64,000 nucleotides of DNA from Craterostigma plantagineum (lineage: Eukaryota > Streptophyta > Magnoliopsida > Lamiales > Linderniaceae): contig JAPQWV010000660.1 in assembly GCA_027422505.1 (NCBI GenBank), positions 1 through 64,000 of the forward strand. The letters are read 5' to 3'. The translations under genes and the position numbers were made by a program. Below, piece by piece: positions 37,082 to 48,814 of this stretch. The notes beneath the pieces are model-generated. The model ran no database searches, was not told where the DNA came from, and saw only the letters and a list, made by a program, of their open reading frames with translations. Numbering within the stretch: the stretch's first letter is position 1; every line of letters starts with the position of its first letter.

Positions 37082-37339
37082 CGCATGAAATCATATGCCC
37101 CACAAATTATATCTCCCTGTGTGTAATTAATTCATCTAATTATATATTTCACCAAATCATAAAATCATCATTATTTCATGTGATTTATGTGATAAAAATA
37201 AATAAATACATCCAATTTATTCCTTATTTTATGATAATCAGTTTGATATCCATATCATATATTTTTCGATAACCATAAGAATTTTTATAAAATGGGACAG
37301 GAAACGAGACAGGGATTGTGGGACAAATGATTTCAACCG
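37082..37339. mobile_element. MITE copy B (same family as 2928-3225)
   Basis: The ends CGCATGAAATCATATGCCCC and, inverted, CGGTTGAAATCATTTGTCCC are imperfect terminal repeats matching at 15 of 20 positions. The core is the reverse-orientation counterpart of the 2.9-3.2 kb block. It sits just downstream of the RING gene, within its possible 3' UTR. Confidence 0.6.
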
Positions 37340-37380
37340 AATAATCATACGATTTCATTCTATTTTTATGGTTTTTTCAA

Positions 37381-37760
37381 AGGACATCTACACATAAATA
37401 CCTAATTGAATAAAAATTTACATATAGGTACCCATGTAATTTTACAGATAAGTACCCGATTTAATTTTTATCAGTTTCTTCAGTCATGCCGTGTCTTCCT
37501 GTGTGTATACGGCGTACCATAACATGTTGATATAGGGTACCTAAATGTGTTCGTACGACATACCTATGTTTTAAATAGGGCGTACATAAATGTGCTAATA
37601 CGGCGTATCATTTTCTATTATATAGGTCTCAAATGTGTTGATATAGGGTACCCGGATGTGTTGTATGGCGTACCTGCGCCAGATGGGGTACCTATCTGTA
37701 AAAAAATTATACTGTTAGGTACCTACTTTTACGGATGGAATATTTATGTGTAAAGACAGC
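37381..37760. mobile_element. 380-bp MULE-type MITE related to the 4.7 kb element
   Basis: The ends are AGGACATCTACAC and, inverted, GCTGTCTTTACAC. They run into ATAAAT and AGGTACC blocks that are shared with the terminal repeats of the larger element at 37854-42568. Flanking 9-mers are TTTTTTCAA (37372-37380) and TTTTATCAA (37761-37769), matching at 8 of 9 positions, the duplication size of Mutator-like elements. The interior holds several short repeats around TATAGGGTACC and GGCGTACC. It has no coding capacity. Confidence 0.65.
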
Positions 37761-38499
37761 TTTTATCAATTATTGTTTTAAGAACGCAAATTGTCAATGC
37801 ATGTGTTGTAAACTAATTTCCAAGTATTTGGGTTGTAAATGTAATAAATAAATGGGGCTTCTACACTTAAATACCTACTTCAATAAAAATTAAACAGTTC
37901 AGTCCCTTGTCAGACTTATTTTTTCTCTAGGTACCTACTTGAATTTTCTCTTACTGATAGGTACCTAACTGACGAATTTACCCCTGATAAAACAGATTTA
38001 TTACATCATTTACCTAGTTTCTTATTTTCAGCTCACGTTCGTTCTTAAAAAAAAAAAAATCGCACCATCCCAAACCAACCCAAATCGCGCGTCTTTCTCC
38101 CAGAAATCGACCCCCGTTTGTTTTTGCTTCAGATTCAACGTCGTGGGTTCTCGTTCGTCGTGGTATTCCCCTTCTGAAATAGATAGGTAAGTCATTCGCT
38201 TCATTACATTACGTAGTGGCATTTCGTAGTGGTATTACAGTTACCAATAGGCTTGTATCTAATTTGATTTTGCCGTTATTCGTTGGGTTTAAGCAATTTC
38301 GTAACAATAGCAGCGTGTTTTTCGAATGACATCGATTTGTTGTTAGATTAGGGTTTCCTTGGAATGGTTCAATTTAGTGTGGTAGCTGTGCGTGTATCTT
38401 CGAATGGGTGGACTGATTGTTGTCAATTTGGGGGTTTTGGAATGGGTCAATTTGGGTTTTTTCGAATGGGGTCAATTTGTTTTGGTACTATACGATCAC

Positions 38500-39125
38500 T
38501 ATATTTGGTACCATCTGTTTGGGCAAAATGGTACGCCGTGTGTCTATAAAATGGTACCGCTTACTAGCAGTTTTACTTTTTTGCAGAAATGATTCCGCAA
38601 GACAGATCTGAACTTTCTTCCAGGTGTCATCCTGCGTTTTTTTATCTACGTTCGGGATCTGATGGCCTCGCATAAGATGACCTGGGCCACTAGAGTATTC
38701 GTAAATCTGCAGGTTTACCGTATCATCATCTGCAGGTTTATCTTCATCACGACTTCCGATATTTAGTTGAGATGATCTAACATTTGTCAGTCTGTGTATT
38801 TATCAGGATTGGTCAATTGATTTGTGGATATTGTTATGTTTCGAATTTGGTACTCGTTATGTTGATTATTTGGTACTACATGACAAATGCATTTGGTACC
38901 ATCTGTTTGGGCAAATTGTACGCCGTGTGTGAATAAAATGGCACTGCTTTTTCATTACTCACTAACAGTTTTGTTTTTGCAGAAATGGCACCAAAGGCAC
39001 CGCCGAACTCATATGATCTTTCTTCCAGCTGTCATCCTTCTCTGTTTTGATCTACTATAAGTGTGTGAATAAAATGATACTAATAACAATTTTGCTTTTT
39101 TTTGCAGAAATGCCTCCAAAAAAGA
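38500..39125 (+). repeat. Triplicated acceptor-plus-ATG unit inside the MULE
   Basis: Three related stretches each end in TTTTTGCAGAAATG, with the ATG at 38589, 38985 and 39110. The first two are preceded by near-identical TTTGGTACCATCTGTTTGGG and TACGCCGTGTGT blocks, and the third retains part of this. All three resemble an intron end joined to the start of a short coding exon (MIPQ, MAPK, MPPK), as if a captured gene fragment had been duplicated. No long frame follows. Confidence 0.55.
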
Positions 39126-39419
39126 TCTGATCGTGCTACTATGGCTGCTCGCATTTTACGTGACGAGCACAGTTATATGCTAGATCTATTTCGTTAAGTT
39201 ATTTGGCTTGGTTGTGAGACTGTTTGGAGACTTTCTCTTTTATGTTTGTTGTGTAGTTCTGCTATGCTTGGAGACTGTTTGGAGACTAGATTAGATCTAT
39301 TTTATGCTATGTTTGAAGACTTGGTTGTGATATTGTTTGGAGACTTTGCGGTTGTGATACTATTTCGTTAACCGGCCCCAGTTGATCTATTTCTTTTAAG
39401 TTATCTTATGTTTGGAGAC

Positions 39420-40170
39420 TTGTTCGTATTTTATGAAGTACCATATTTTTTTATATTAGCGTACCTTATCTTTTACATACAGAGTACTATAATATGCAGG
39501 TTTACCGTACCATTATATAAATATATAACGTACCATAAACAGAAGACATGAAGTACCTTGTCTTTTACATTAGCGCACCTTATCATTTACATAAAGAGTA
39601 CCATAATATGCATGTTTTTTGTGTGTGGACGGTTACTGCCAGGTGTTGTGTTGTGTTGTGTAGTTCTATTTGATTGTCCGTATTTTATACAGTACCATGT
39701 GTTTTTATGTGATCGTACCTTATATTTTACATAAATAATATCATAATATGCACTTTAACCGTACCATTATGTAAACATATAGCGCACCATAAATAGAAGA
39801 TATGAAGTACATTGTCTTTTATATTAACGTACCATATCGTTTACATACATAGTACCATAATATGCAGTTTAACCGTATCCTTATGTTTATATATGGTGTA
39901 CCATAAATAGAAGATATGAAGTACCTTGTCGTTCATATTGCCGTACCATATCTTTTACATACGGAGTACCATAATATGCGGGTTAACCGTATCATTATGT
40001 GTATATGTCCCGTACCATAAATAGAATATATGAAGTACCTTATCCGTGTACAGTAAGATAGCTTATCTTGTACAGTAAAGTACCTTATCATTTACATATA
40101 TAGTACCATAACCTGTATGTTGACGGTATCCAGAATTATACATATACGGTACCCAGATATGAAAGTATAC
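39420..40170. repeat. Degenerate tandem array, about 115-bp period
   Basis: AGTACCATAATATGC-like words recur near 39488, 39596, 39730, 39851, 39966 and 40104. Between them come related TTAACCGTACCATTATG and GAAGTACCTTGTC words. Spacing is mostly 108-138 bp, so about six diverged units are present. Confidence 0.6.
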
Positions 40171-40899
40171 GGTATCATTTGTTATACGATCGAAAAATGA
40201 ATACATTCCTAATCGAATCGCGTTGTCCTGCGTTATTTTCACAATGCCGAACAATAACGAAACGAGAAAAAAAGGAAAGCCTAATGCACCGAGTTCACAG
40301 ATCTAGCAATCACCAAATTATTCAAAACATGTTGTAGATGTTCTAGCTTTTATCCTTATACTACAATGAATCTTGGTATTTTAAGATTTAATTCATCTGT
40401 TCGGGGTTTAATGCACCGAATTTGATCTGAAACGTATTGCATACTATATATTATTGTTCTACGGTGGTTCGAGATGAAAAAGTTCTTCGATCGACCTCGA
40501 AAAATACTAACCCTAGTACGACGTATCATATATATAAGGGACGCCGTACCTTAAAGGTCTTTTTAGGGGTACCTATCTTTTGGTTTAAAGCGTACCAAAC
40601 CAGTCACGGTTGCAGTACCCAAAATTACTGATGACATGAAACATTTTAGGAAAGCCACTGACATGTCAGACGAGCTGACTTTTATTATTTAATACCTCGT
40701 ATGTCAGAATTTGACCAACTCATGACTGAAAATGTCAGAAATCTCTCAAATCATCACTGAAAAATGTCAGAAAAGTGTGCAATCATTACTGAAAAAATCA
40801 GAAAATGTCTAATCGTTGTCTTCCACGTGAACACTTGCTGAAATGCTTCGTTTGTGACGGAATATAGTCAAGGCTTAAATACCAGTTGTTACTTTAATT

Positions 40900-41440
40900 T
40901 TAGGGTACCAAAATTGCATGTCTTAGAGTACCAAAATTGCATGTCTCAGAGTACCAAAATTGAATGTCTTACAGTACCATAATTGAATGTCGTAGGGTAC
41001 CAAACTGGCATTCATCACAGTACCAAATTAACATGTTACGGTGCCAAATGTGCATACAGTAGCAAAATGGTTTCGTTTAGGGTACCAAAATTGCATGTCT
41101 TAGAGTACCAAAATGGCATTAATAACAGTACCAAAGTAGTTGTATATAACCGTACCAAATTAATCTGACTAGCAAAATGGTTTCTTTTAGGGTACCAAAA
41201 TTGCATGTCTTAGAGTACCAAAATTGCATTTCTTATCGTACCAAAATGATGAGGACTTAGGGTACCAAAATGCCATTAATAACAGTACCAAAGAGTAATA
41301 TATAACCGTACCAAACTTGCATGTTGTACGGTATCAAACTGGCCTTAATTACAATACCATATTTACATATAATACTGTACCAAATGTGCATCAATTACAA
41401 TACCAAACTGGCAGTCTTTACAGTACCAAATTTGGACAAA
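40900..41440. repeat. Short-period GTACCAAA array
   Basis: Words of the form GTACCAAAATTGCATGTCTT recur about every 20-45 bp on the plus strand, with variants GTACCAAACTGGCATT and GTACCAAATTTGCAT. The complementary GGTAC orientation predominates further right (41890-42080). Confidence 0.65.
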
Positions 41441-42568
41441 AACAATGAGCCATATCATATGGACACATTTGAACAAACTTCTACTTACTGGCATCATTTA
41501 GACAAAAAGAATGAGCCAAGACCATATAAAACAACACCGAAAAAGGTCATGAGACAAAAGCAATGACAAAATACATGGAAAATACGGACGCTACGTCGTT
41601 ACGGCTTCTGTACAAGTACGGCGATTATGTCCGTATTTCCCACATATTGAAAACATCCGTATTTTCTTTCAATGTCGAGTACAAACTTTGGAACGGAACT
41701 TGATACTTTATTGAGTCATGCCGGGAATCGATATCAGACCACCTTCTTTGGAGGGATACGTATATATCGATAAGCGTCGTTGCTTCATTGATTAATAGTA
41801 ACGAAGACTCCCTCGTATACTCACACATTGCAAATAACGTCCTGCCATCAAACGAATTTGCAGACGCCATATGTTCAGATAATATGGCAACCTGTTAAAA
41901 TGGTACGGTGTATAGTTTAGATTGGTACTGCATAACTGGACATTTTGGTAACGTATAGACAGATTACTTGGTACATTAAATACACAAAGATACTTCCAAT
42001 CGGACTGTGTCGCATAATGTATTTAGGTACGGTAAAACAACATACAATGGTACGTAATATTCATAGGAAATGGTACGTCGTAAAAGTTATATAAAAGAAA
42101 ACCGAAATCTCGATGGATTAGCCTCAATAACTATCAAATCCTAACATTCCACTCTTATATGGAGCTCTTGGATCGCATTGAGCTCCGGATTTGGGATAAA
42201 CCTTGAACAAACGCCCAAATCGATTAACCAAACACTAACCAAAAGAAAAGCTTACCTTACAAAATCAACCCCAAAATCGAGAACCCAACGTTCAAGAGGC
42301 TCTTCGATCCTTGTCCGGCGCCGGCACGAGCAGAAGAAGTTGGTCGGCAAGAATATCGTCGTCGACGGCGAGCTGAAGCTCGATTTTTGCAGAGAAAAAA
42401 AGAGCTGAAATGAAATTCTATTTAATAAGGGTATTTTGGTAATCTTAGGTAATTAGGTACCTAAGTGTAAAATTTTTATTCAACTAGGTACCTAGCTGTA
42501 AAAGATGTCTGACAAGGTACCTAAGTGGCTGAAAAGTTTTCTATTGGGGATTTATGTGTAGATTCCCG

Positions 42569-43048
42569 TAAATAAATATACAAAAATGTAATTGGAAAAT
42601 ATATACTTTTCGGAATAAATTTCATTTAATTGATATTTGTCGGGGAGTTAAATTTTGGCGATCTATCTTCGCAAGAGTATTTTCTTGAACCGAGATCGGA
42701 CGTCAAAATCGTTTAAATTATGATTCATTTTTCAATCGGTGTCCTCTGTGCGAGACACTGCGAAGAGCACCGAATCAACAGCAAAACTTGCTGGGCGATC
42801 GAGCTCTAAGAATATATATTAATTGCTTTGCTGCTTAAAGTTTCGATCTTAATCTTCTTCGGGCCAAGGATTTTTTTTTCTCTCGGTTCGGAGGATTAGG
42901 GGTTTTCAATTCACGAAATTGAGGACCCATCTTTCTGCTGCTGAGTTCGAGCTGATTCGCATGTGGGTTTAGCTCTATCTCGGTGTGCTGAACCAGGGTT
43001 TCGTAAATTAGGTTTTGCTTTTTCGCAACAAATCGAGGATTACTGAAG
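42569..43048. other. Promoter and leader of the WD40-like gene
   Basis: The 480 bp between the MULE end and the start codon must hold the core promoter and leader of the downstream gene. No clear TATA box is seen. The last 200 bp are pyrimidine-rich on the minus strand and likely transcribed leader. Confidence 0.45.
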
Positions 43049-46031
43049 ATGGATGGTAGGAGAATCACGGCAAGTCCGCGGCCTTGTACGGGGCGGCGAG
43101 TGTTGGCTAAGAAGCGTCCTCGCGGTAGTTTCGATGGGTTTGTGAACAGTGTGAAGAAGCTGCAAAGAAGGGAGATTTCTTCGAAGCGTGACCGTGCTTT
43201 TAGCATGAGTGATGCTCAAGAACGCTTCCGTAACATCGGCCTGCAGGTTTAGTTTTTTAATGAATTGAGTAATTATCATTTCATGGCTACGGTGTGGATG
43301 TGTGCAAGCGATTTGATGGTTGTCTTATGGTTTTAGGTTGTATTGATTTTTGTATAGATATTGTATACCTCACGGTTTCTAGGATTTTTATTTTTAGGAG
43401 AGGCTATTTTGAGAAATGTTCTACCTTTTTATGTCGAATAACTGGTGTTCAGGGTCCAATATATCTTTCTTATTGTAGGCGTAAATTATGCTAGAAAGAG
43501 GGCTTTTTGTTAGCGGTGTCGGAATTTTTTAAAGTTAGCGGAGAAGCATTTAGTTGGTAGTTTATGAACTTCTAAAGCTACGTCGGGATTGTGGGTTTTC
43601 TCGGGTGTGTGGCATCTTTTGGGTGCTTTCCATTTGAGAAACATAAACTAAAAAAGCGCGAGCACCTCTTTTAGGGTATTATTTAAAAGGAATTTCTCTT
43701 ACCAAACTTTGGGGAGCTGGACCTATGACCAATAGTTAGAGTTTGTAATCCTGTTATCTTTATCCTAGTCAAAGACCGTTTATCGTTGTTCTTTCGTCAT
43801 CTACGTTGTTCTCTTCCATCCACATGTCTGGATATCACTCTGATGCAAAAGCGCACCTTTTTTTTTCGGGCAAATCATTTGCTGTTAGATACCAGGAATT
43901 GCGCGTCGTGTTTGGGGTGTGACGGATGTCTGATCTAGATTTGTTTCTTTATCGAGTGAGACAAACAACTAACGAGTGTACCCTTTTCTATTTGAGAGTT
44001 GGCATGCCCCTTTGTACCCCACTTCTCTATTTCTGCTATCAAATTATTTCTATTTGAAAAGGGCAGCAATGGCTATTTCTTGAAGTTAATTCTCTTCTTC
44101 CTATGTTGATCATTTGTCAGGATGAATATGATACTCATGATCCCAAAGGATGCTGCGATTTGGCGTTGCCATTTTTGAAGAAGCGGTCAAAAGTTATCGA
44201 GATAGTTGCGGCTCACGATATCGTCTTTGCTCTCGCTCAGTCTGGTGTGTGTGCAGCGTTTAGCCGAGGTATGTATGTTCCATTTCCTCTCATATGTGCT
44301 TTTCTCTATACTTTTCGGCGGAATATAATTTATCAATGTTGTTTGTTGCTTGCAGAGATAAATGAGAGGATTTGCTATTTGAATGTCAGTCCTGATGAAG
44401 TGATTCGGAGCTTATTTTACAACAAAAATAATGATTCCCTCATCACCGTTTCAGTTTATGCTTCGGATAATTTTAGTTCCCTAAAATGCAGAACCACAAG
44501 GATTGAGTATGGATTTTATCTGGCATTTATGTATCGTACTCCCTTTACTTTTCCATGATCCACTTGTCTAATTCTCCTATTTCAGATACATAAGGAGGGG
44601 ACAACCTGATGCTGGTTTCCCACTCTTTGAGACCGAGTCTCTGAAGTGGCCGGGTTTTGTGGAATTTGATGATGTTAATGGAAAGGTTCTTACATTTTCT
44701 GCACAAGACAGGTGGGCTGCTGTTGAACAGCTTAGTTATGATACCTTTTGACCTCTTTAATCCGAGCGTGATATACTTTTCACTAACTTATGCTTGTTTT
44801 TTCTTCATCTATTTCCAGCATCTACAAAGTGTTTGATCTGAAAAACTATACAATGTTGTACTCCATTTCAGACAAAAATGTTCAAGAAATTAAAATCAGG
44901 TAATATTTACGTTTACTCCAGTTTATTGTCTTTTTTCTGGTGTGTCTGTTTGATAACTATACTTTTTCTTCATTTTTACCCTTCCGTCTGGGCATGAAGT
45001 ATTATCATCTCCCTTGATTTCTATTTTTATAGAACTATGTATAACTGCTGATGATTCTTTTTTCTCCAAATTTTGGAATAACAGTCCGGGAATAATGCTG
45101 TTAATATTTAAAAAGACCCATGGTGGCGTTCCCTTGAAGATCCTCTCGATTGAGGATGGAACAGTTCTGAAATCATTCTGCCACGCTCTCCATAAGAGCA
45201 AGAAAGTGGATTTCATCGAACAATTCAACGAGAAGCTTCTCGTCAAGCAAGAGAACGAAAACCTCCAGATCCACGATGCAAGTTTTTTATTTTGCTTTCA
45301 ATTCTTTCATTGCTCACCCAAGTCTGATGTTTTTTATTTTTTTTTGGTTTCTCGATTAGGTCCGTGACAATCAGATAACGGAAGTTAGCAGGACCGAGTT
45401 CATGACCCCATCTGCATTCATATTTTTGTACGAGAACCAGTTGTTTCTTACATTCAGAAATCGCACCGTTGCTGTGTGGAATTTCAGAGGGGAGCTCGTC
45501 ACCTCTTTTGAGGATCACCTTCTGTGGCATCCAGACTGTAACACTAATAATATCTACATCACGAGCGATCAAGATCTCATCATATCTTACTGCAAGGCTG
45601 ACTCTGAAGAAACACTGTCGGAAGGAGTTGGTATTGACTCTCTCCCTCTCCCTCTCTCTCTCTCTCTATATATATATATCTCGTATGATGTGAAGCACAA
45701 TTTGTAGTCTATGTTTTTGTCATCCATGCATGGAACAATGATCCCATGAAGTTGTTGTTGTTGTTGTCTGCGTCTGAATATTGCAGCAGCTGGCTCTATA
45801 AACGTGAGCAACATCTTAACTGGAAAATGCCTGGCGAAGATAAGAGCAAGCAACACTCAGGCGTGCGACTGTGGGGGGAGGAACTGCAATCTTCAAAGGG
45901 GAGCTTCATCTCGAATTAGAAGCACTGTTTCTGAGGCGCTCGAAGACATTACTGCTCTCTTCTACGACGAGGACAGAAATGAGATCTACACTGGCAATAG
46001 GCACGGCCTCGTCCATGTATGGTCCAACTAG
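43049..46031 (+). CDS. Plant-conserved WD40-like beta-propeller protein, function unassigned
   Basis: Eight exons (43049-43246, 44121-44268, 44356-44506, 44586-44711, 44819-44899, 45085-45277, 45360-45630, 45787-46031) encode 470 residues. The N-terminus is basic (RRITASPRPCTGRRVLAKKR), suggesting a nuclear signal. The rest has beta-propeller character: repeated hydrophobic strands ending in TVAVWNFRGELVTSF, IYKVFDL and, at the end, NEIYTGNRHGLVHVWSN. Segments such as SPDEVIRSLFYNKNNDSLIT and SAFIFLYENQLFLTFRNR are very strongly conserved among land plants as I recall the family (transducin/WD40 superfamily). No catalytic motif is present, so scaffolding is an inference. Intron 6 has a GC donor (CACGAT|GCAAGT). 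Intron 1 is long (874 bp). A (CT)n tract lies in intron 7. Confidence 0.88.
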
Positions 46032-46319
46032 GATACAAAAACTTGTCTGTTGTTTATGGAGAATCTTTCTGTGTGTGTGTGTGTGTATGTATCGTTGTGT
46101 GGTTGTGATTGTAGTAAGAACTGATGTATCATGAGGCTTGTGAGTTGGTTTGGAATAATTCTGAAAGATGTTGTAGCCTATCTTTTTTTCTGGAGTTTGA
46201 GCTAAGAATGTAAGATTTTATTCTTAATTGTCTTAATGGTCGATTTCCTTACTTCACGTGTGGGGGTTTATAATACTACCTCTAAGCCTTTTTTGTCCCT
46301 TAAAACTGAAATTTATAAT
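46032..46319. other. 3' region of the WD40-like gene
   Basis: Likely 3' UTR and terminator, including a GT microsatellite at about 46071-46088. Confidence 0.55.
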
Positions 46320-46845
46320 GCTACGTTTGGATTCCGGATTTCGATTTTAAATCCGAATTTCATCCAAATCACCCGTTTGTCAATCCACCGAATTTGGATT
46401 TGGATCACATCCAAATCCGGGGATGATTTAAACATTTGTTATTCTTTGGATTTGAAATGCGATGATATTTGGCCCGTTTTCGAAATCCAAAGCCGTGTCC
46501 GTAAAAATAAAAAAATAATAAAAAAGCTTGTGAGCAAAGAAAGAAGGCTCACGAGCCAGATCGTGAGCTCGAGCTCGGCAAACATGAACTTGAGCTCGGC
46601 TCAACTAATATGAGTCCACGTTCGATTTTCACGATTTCGGGCCGGCTCACCGAGCTCACGAGCTGACTCACGGACTCACGAGCCGACTCGGTTGTTCATC
46701 TTTCACCCGATGCGCTCTTACTCTAGAAATCCAAATCGAAATCGTAAACTTTTCCAAACAATAGATTTGAATTTGAAATTCGGATTTTGGAAATCATAAT
46801 TTGAAATCATGTGATTTCGTTCAAATACATGAATCCAAACGCAGC
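46320..46845. mobile_element. MITE with TTTGGATTC termini and a GAGCTC-rich core
   Basis: The left end GCTACGTTTGGATTC and the right end GAATCCAAACGCAGC are inverted copies with one mismatch. Subterminal AAATCC/GGATTT words repeat inward from both ends. The centre (about 46530-46690) is a different, CTCACGAGC/GAGCTCG-rich palindromic block and may be a nested insertion. Flanks AAATTTAT and AAATTTAA are a possible but imperfect duplication. Confidence 0.55.
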
Positions 46846-46950
46846 CTAAGTAAATTTAATTTTCGGGCTTTATTGTCTAAAAAATATGTTCAATATTAGA
46901 ATTATTGAAGCTCGGTTGAAAAGATGAGCGAGTCAAAAGCCAATATAGGA

Positions 46951-47009
46951 GCCCAATTAAGGGCCCAAACCAAACCCTAGTACAACGAAGGCCGACCACT
47001 CTATATATA
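46951..47009 (+). promoter_or_regulatory. Orphan promoter-like cluster: site II, telobox, TATA
   Basis: GCCCAA (46951), GGGCCCAAAC (46961), telobox AAACCCTAG (46972-46980) and TATATATA (47002-47009) follow each other in the order and spacing seen in ribosomal-protein, translation-factor and snoRNA gene promoters. A donor-like GATTGCAG|GTGTTA follows at 47138. No open frame starting with ATG is found downstream. Confidence 0.4.
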
Positions 47010-47138
47010 CCTATGAAAGCTCCACTGTGTTCAGCTCACCGATTTTGTTGTTCTGTCGATTTCTTCTGTGTTTGTTTTGTAAATTGGAGATTCGCAGTGA
47101 CGACTCGGAAAATTCAAGCTCAACAGACCGGATTGCAG

Positions 47139-48703
47139 GTGTTATTACTTTTAATTCCACCTGCGTGTCGATAAACCCGCTGAACTGAGCGATCTCTTGA
47201 TGATTCTTTACGGATCTGTTTCTATGATCTCCTCTTTTTTGTTGTACCGATTTTTTTTGGGGGAATGAGTTTACGATGAGGATAAAAAGCTCCCTCTTCT
47301 GAATTGGTGTGGACGCTTTGCTGGCAGATCGAACCTATTAATTAACTTGCCACCACTGAGTATTCGTATTTCCTCCTCCGTCTTCAATTTTTTTTTAATT
47401 GCTGATTTTCGGATGATGATGAAGCAATCATTTCAATTTTTTCCAACACTTGGACTGAGGTGTGAGATTTGTATCTCAAGTGATGCGTATCAGCTTCTGA
47501 ATCCATGTAGAAATTTGGTCCTTTCAATTTTACCATTTTTTTTCCGTGTTTTCAGAAATTATTTTCTCGATTGGAACTGTCGGTTCAATCCATCAAGTGA
47601 TGAGTATTTCGTATAATCTTAGGACACCTTTAGACACGGCTTCAGAGTAGCCGTGGATGAAAACAAAATTCATATTCTGATGATGGAATGGAATATACTC
47701 TTTTTAGATTGTGAACTTTAGGAGATATTCATAGAGATAAACGCTCTTCTAAAATTAGTATTAAAATCTAAAATGAGAAATGACAACTGATGGCGCAGAT
47801 ATTGTAACACGGATTAAATTAAAGCATTGTAACTCGGTTAAATCTGTTGCAGATTTGTCTATCTTTTTTGCTGTATCATGTGTAATGATTGTCGAATCTC
47901 AACTTGAGATGGAAATTCATACTTCAAATTTGGCTTTTGGACTTGGATATTTCAACGTGTCTCCGTGATATTAGTCGTAAGTACTAATGCTTGAATTTAT
48001 TAAATAGAAATAAGGTTGAAAAAGTTTAGAATATTAGGTTCGGATATCACGAAATTCAAATACAAATCGAACTAAATATCCCATACGTGTATGTTAATAA
48101 TAGAACAAGGCGAAATTTATTAACGGTGAAAAATCTTCGAGGAAAAGCTAACTGATGATTATCACGTCGGTAAAACTTTATCTAGTATCAAATATGAATT
48201 TGATTTTCTGTCATTATATAAATAATTGTCCAAGGTGAATAATGCAAAATGTATGATTCTTCTCCACGTGGAATGGAAAAATTAATAAAAAATATTATTT
48301 AATTATTTCAATCGACTTCAAAGGCATTTGGAAATATCGTCGGGACACACAACATACGCACTTGTGGAAAGGAGAATTTCGCAGACTTTCACTGCATATC
48401 AATATCATTCATAATCTGACACATGAAACTTTTTATAATCTTCATTAAAGACGGTCAAGCTCATCCACCTTGTCTATGGCGACTTTACGACGGTGGACTT
48501 GCACTTTGAAAGTACTATTAAAAAAGCTAACATATTAATTAAAGTCGAAACTCATGTTGTACAATCATATTACTCCAAATATCGTCGTTCAAGAACTGTA
48601 AATGACCCTTGACAGGTCAAGCACCGTAACATGTCAGTTACGTATTTAGAATAATGAGTTAACCCAACAGTGAGATCATGAATCAATCGTAGTCGGCTAC
48701 ACT
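47139..48703. other. Intergenic stretch, no gene seen
   Basis: AT-rich DNA with no recognised protein motif or RNA. The last 700 bp are the upstream region of the ERF gene, whose TATA-like CATATATAGA is at about 48707-48716. Confidence 0.5.
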
Positions 48704-48814
48704 TCCATATATAGAACGATAGCTAACGTTGTAAAAACTCTCAACCAAGAAACTGACTCTTATTTCCTCGTACAGAATTACATATCTGTAGAATTGCATA
48801 TTAGCATTGCAATA

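Larger units (their letters stand above)
37854..42568. mobile_element. 4.7 kb non-autonomous Mutator-like element with GTACC repeats
   Basis: The ends are GGGGCTTCTACAC and, inverted, CGGGAATCTACAC. They continue into terminal inverted repeats that align well for about 130 bp (CCTTGTCAGAC and AGGTACCTA blocks in both arms) and more weakly to about 180 bp (TTTCAGCTC at 38026-38034 and its complement at 42402-42410). Perfect 9-bp flanks TAAATAAAT at 37845-37853 and 42569-42577 look like the target duplication. The interior has no transposase, only short frames. It holds a triplicated TTTGCAGAAATG-containing unit (about 38500-39120), an array of about 115-bp units (39420-40170) and shorter GTACCAAAATTGCATG units (40900-41440). 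Caution: the flanking sequence is low complexity, so the duplication alone is not decisive. Confidence 0.72.

Noticed and set aside
42178..42408. 76-codon frame near the right end of the MULE
   Set aside because: It is Lys/Arg-rich with no match to transposase motifs. It may be a captured fragment, but there is no support for a gene.
47405..47470. Possible C/D-box snoRNA (ATGATGA followed by CTGA about 45 nt later)
   Set aside because: No terminal stem and no convincing C'/D' pair or guide element could be seen. These short boxes occur by chance in such sequence.
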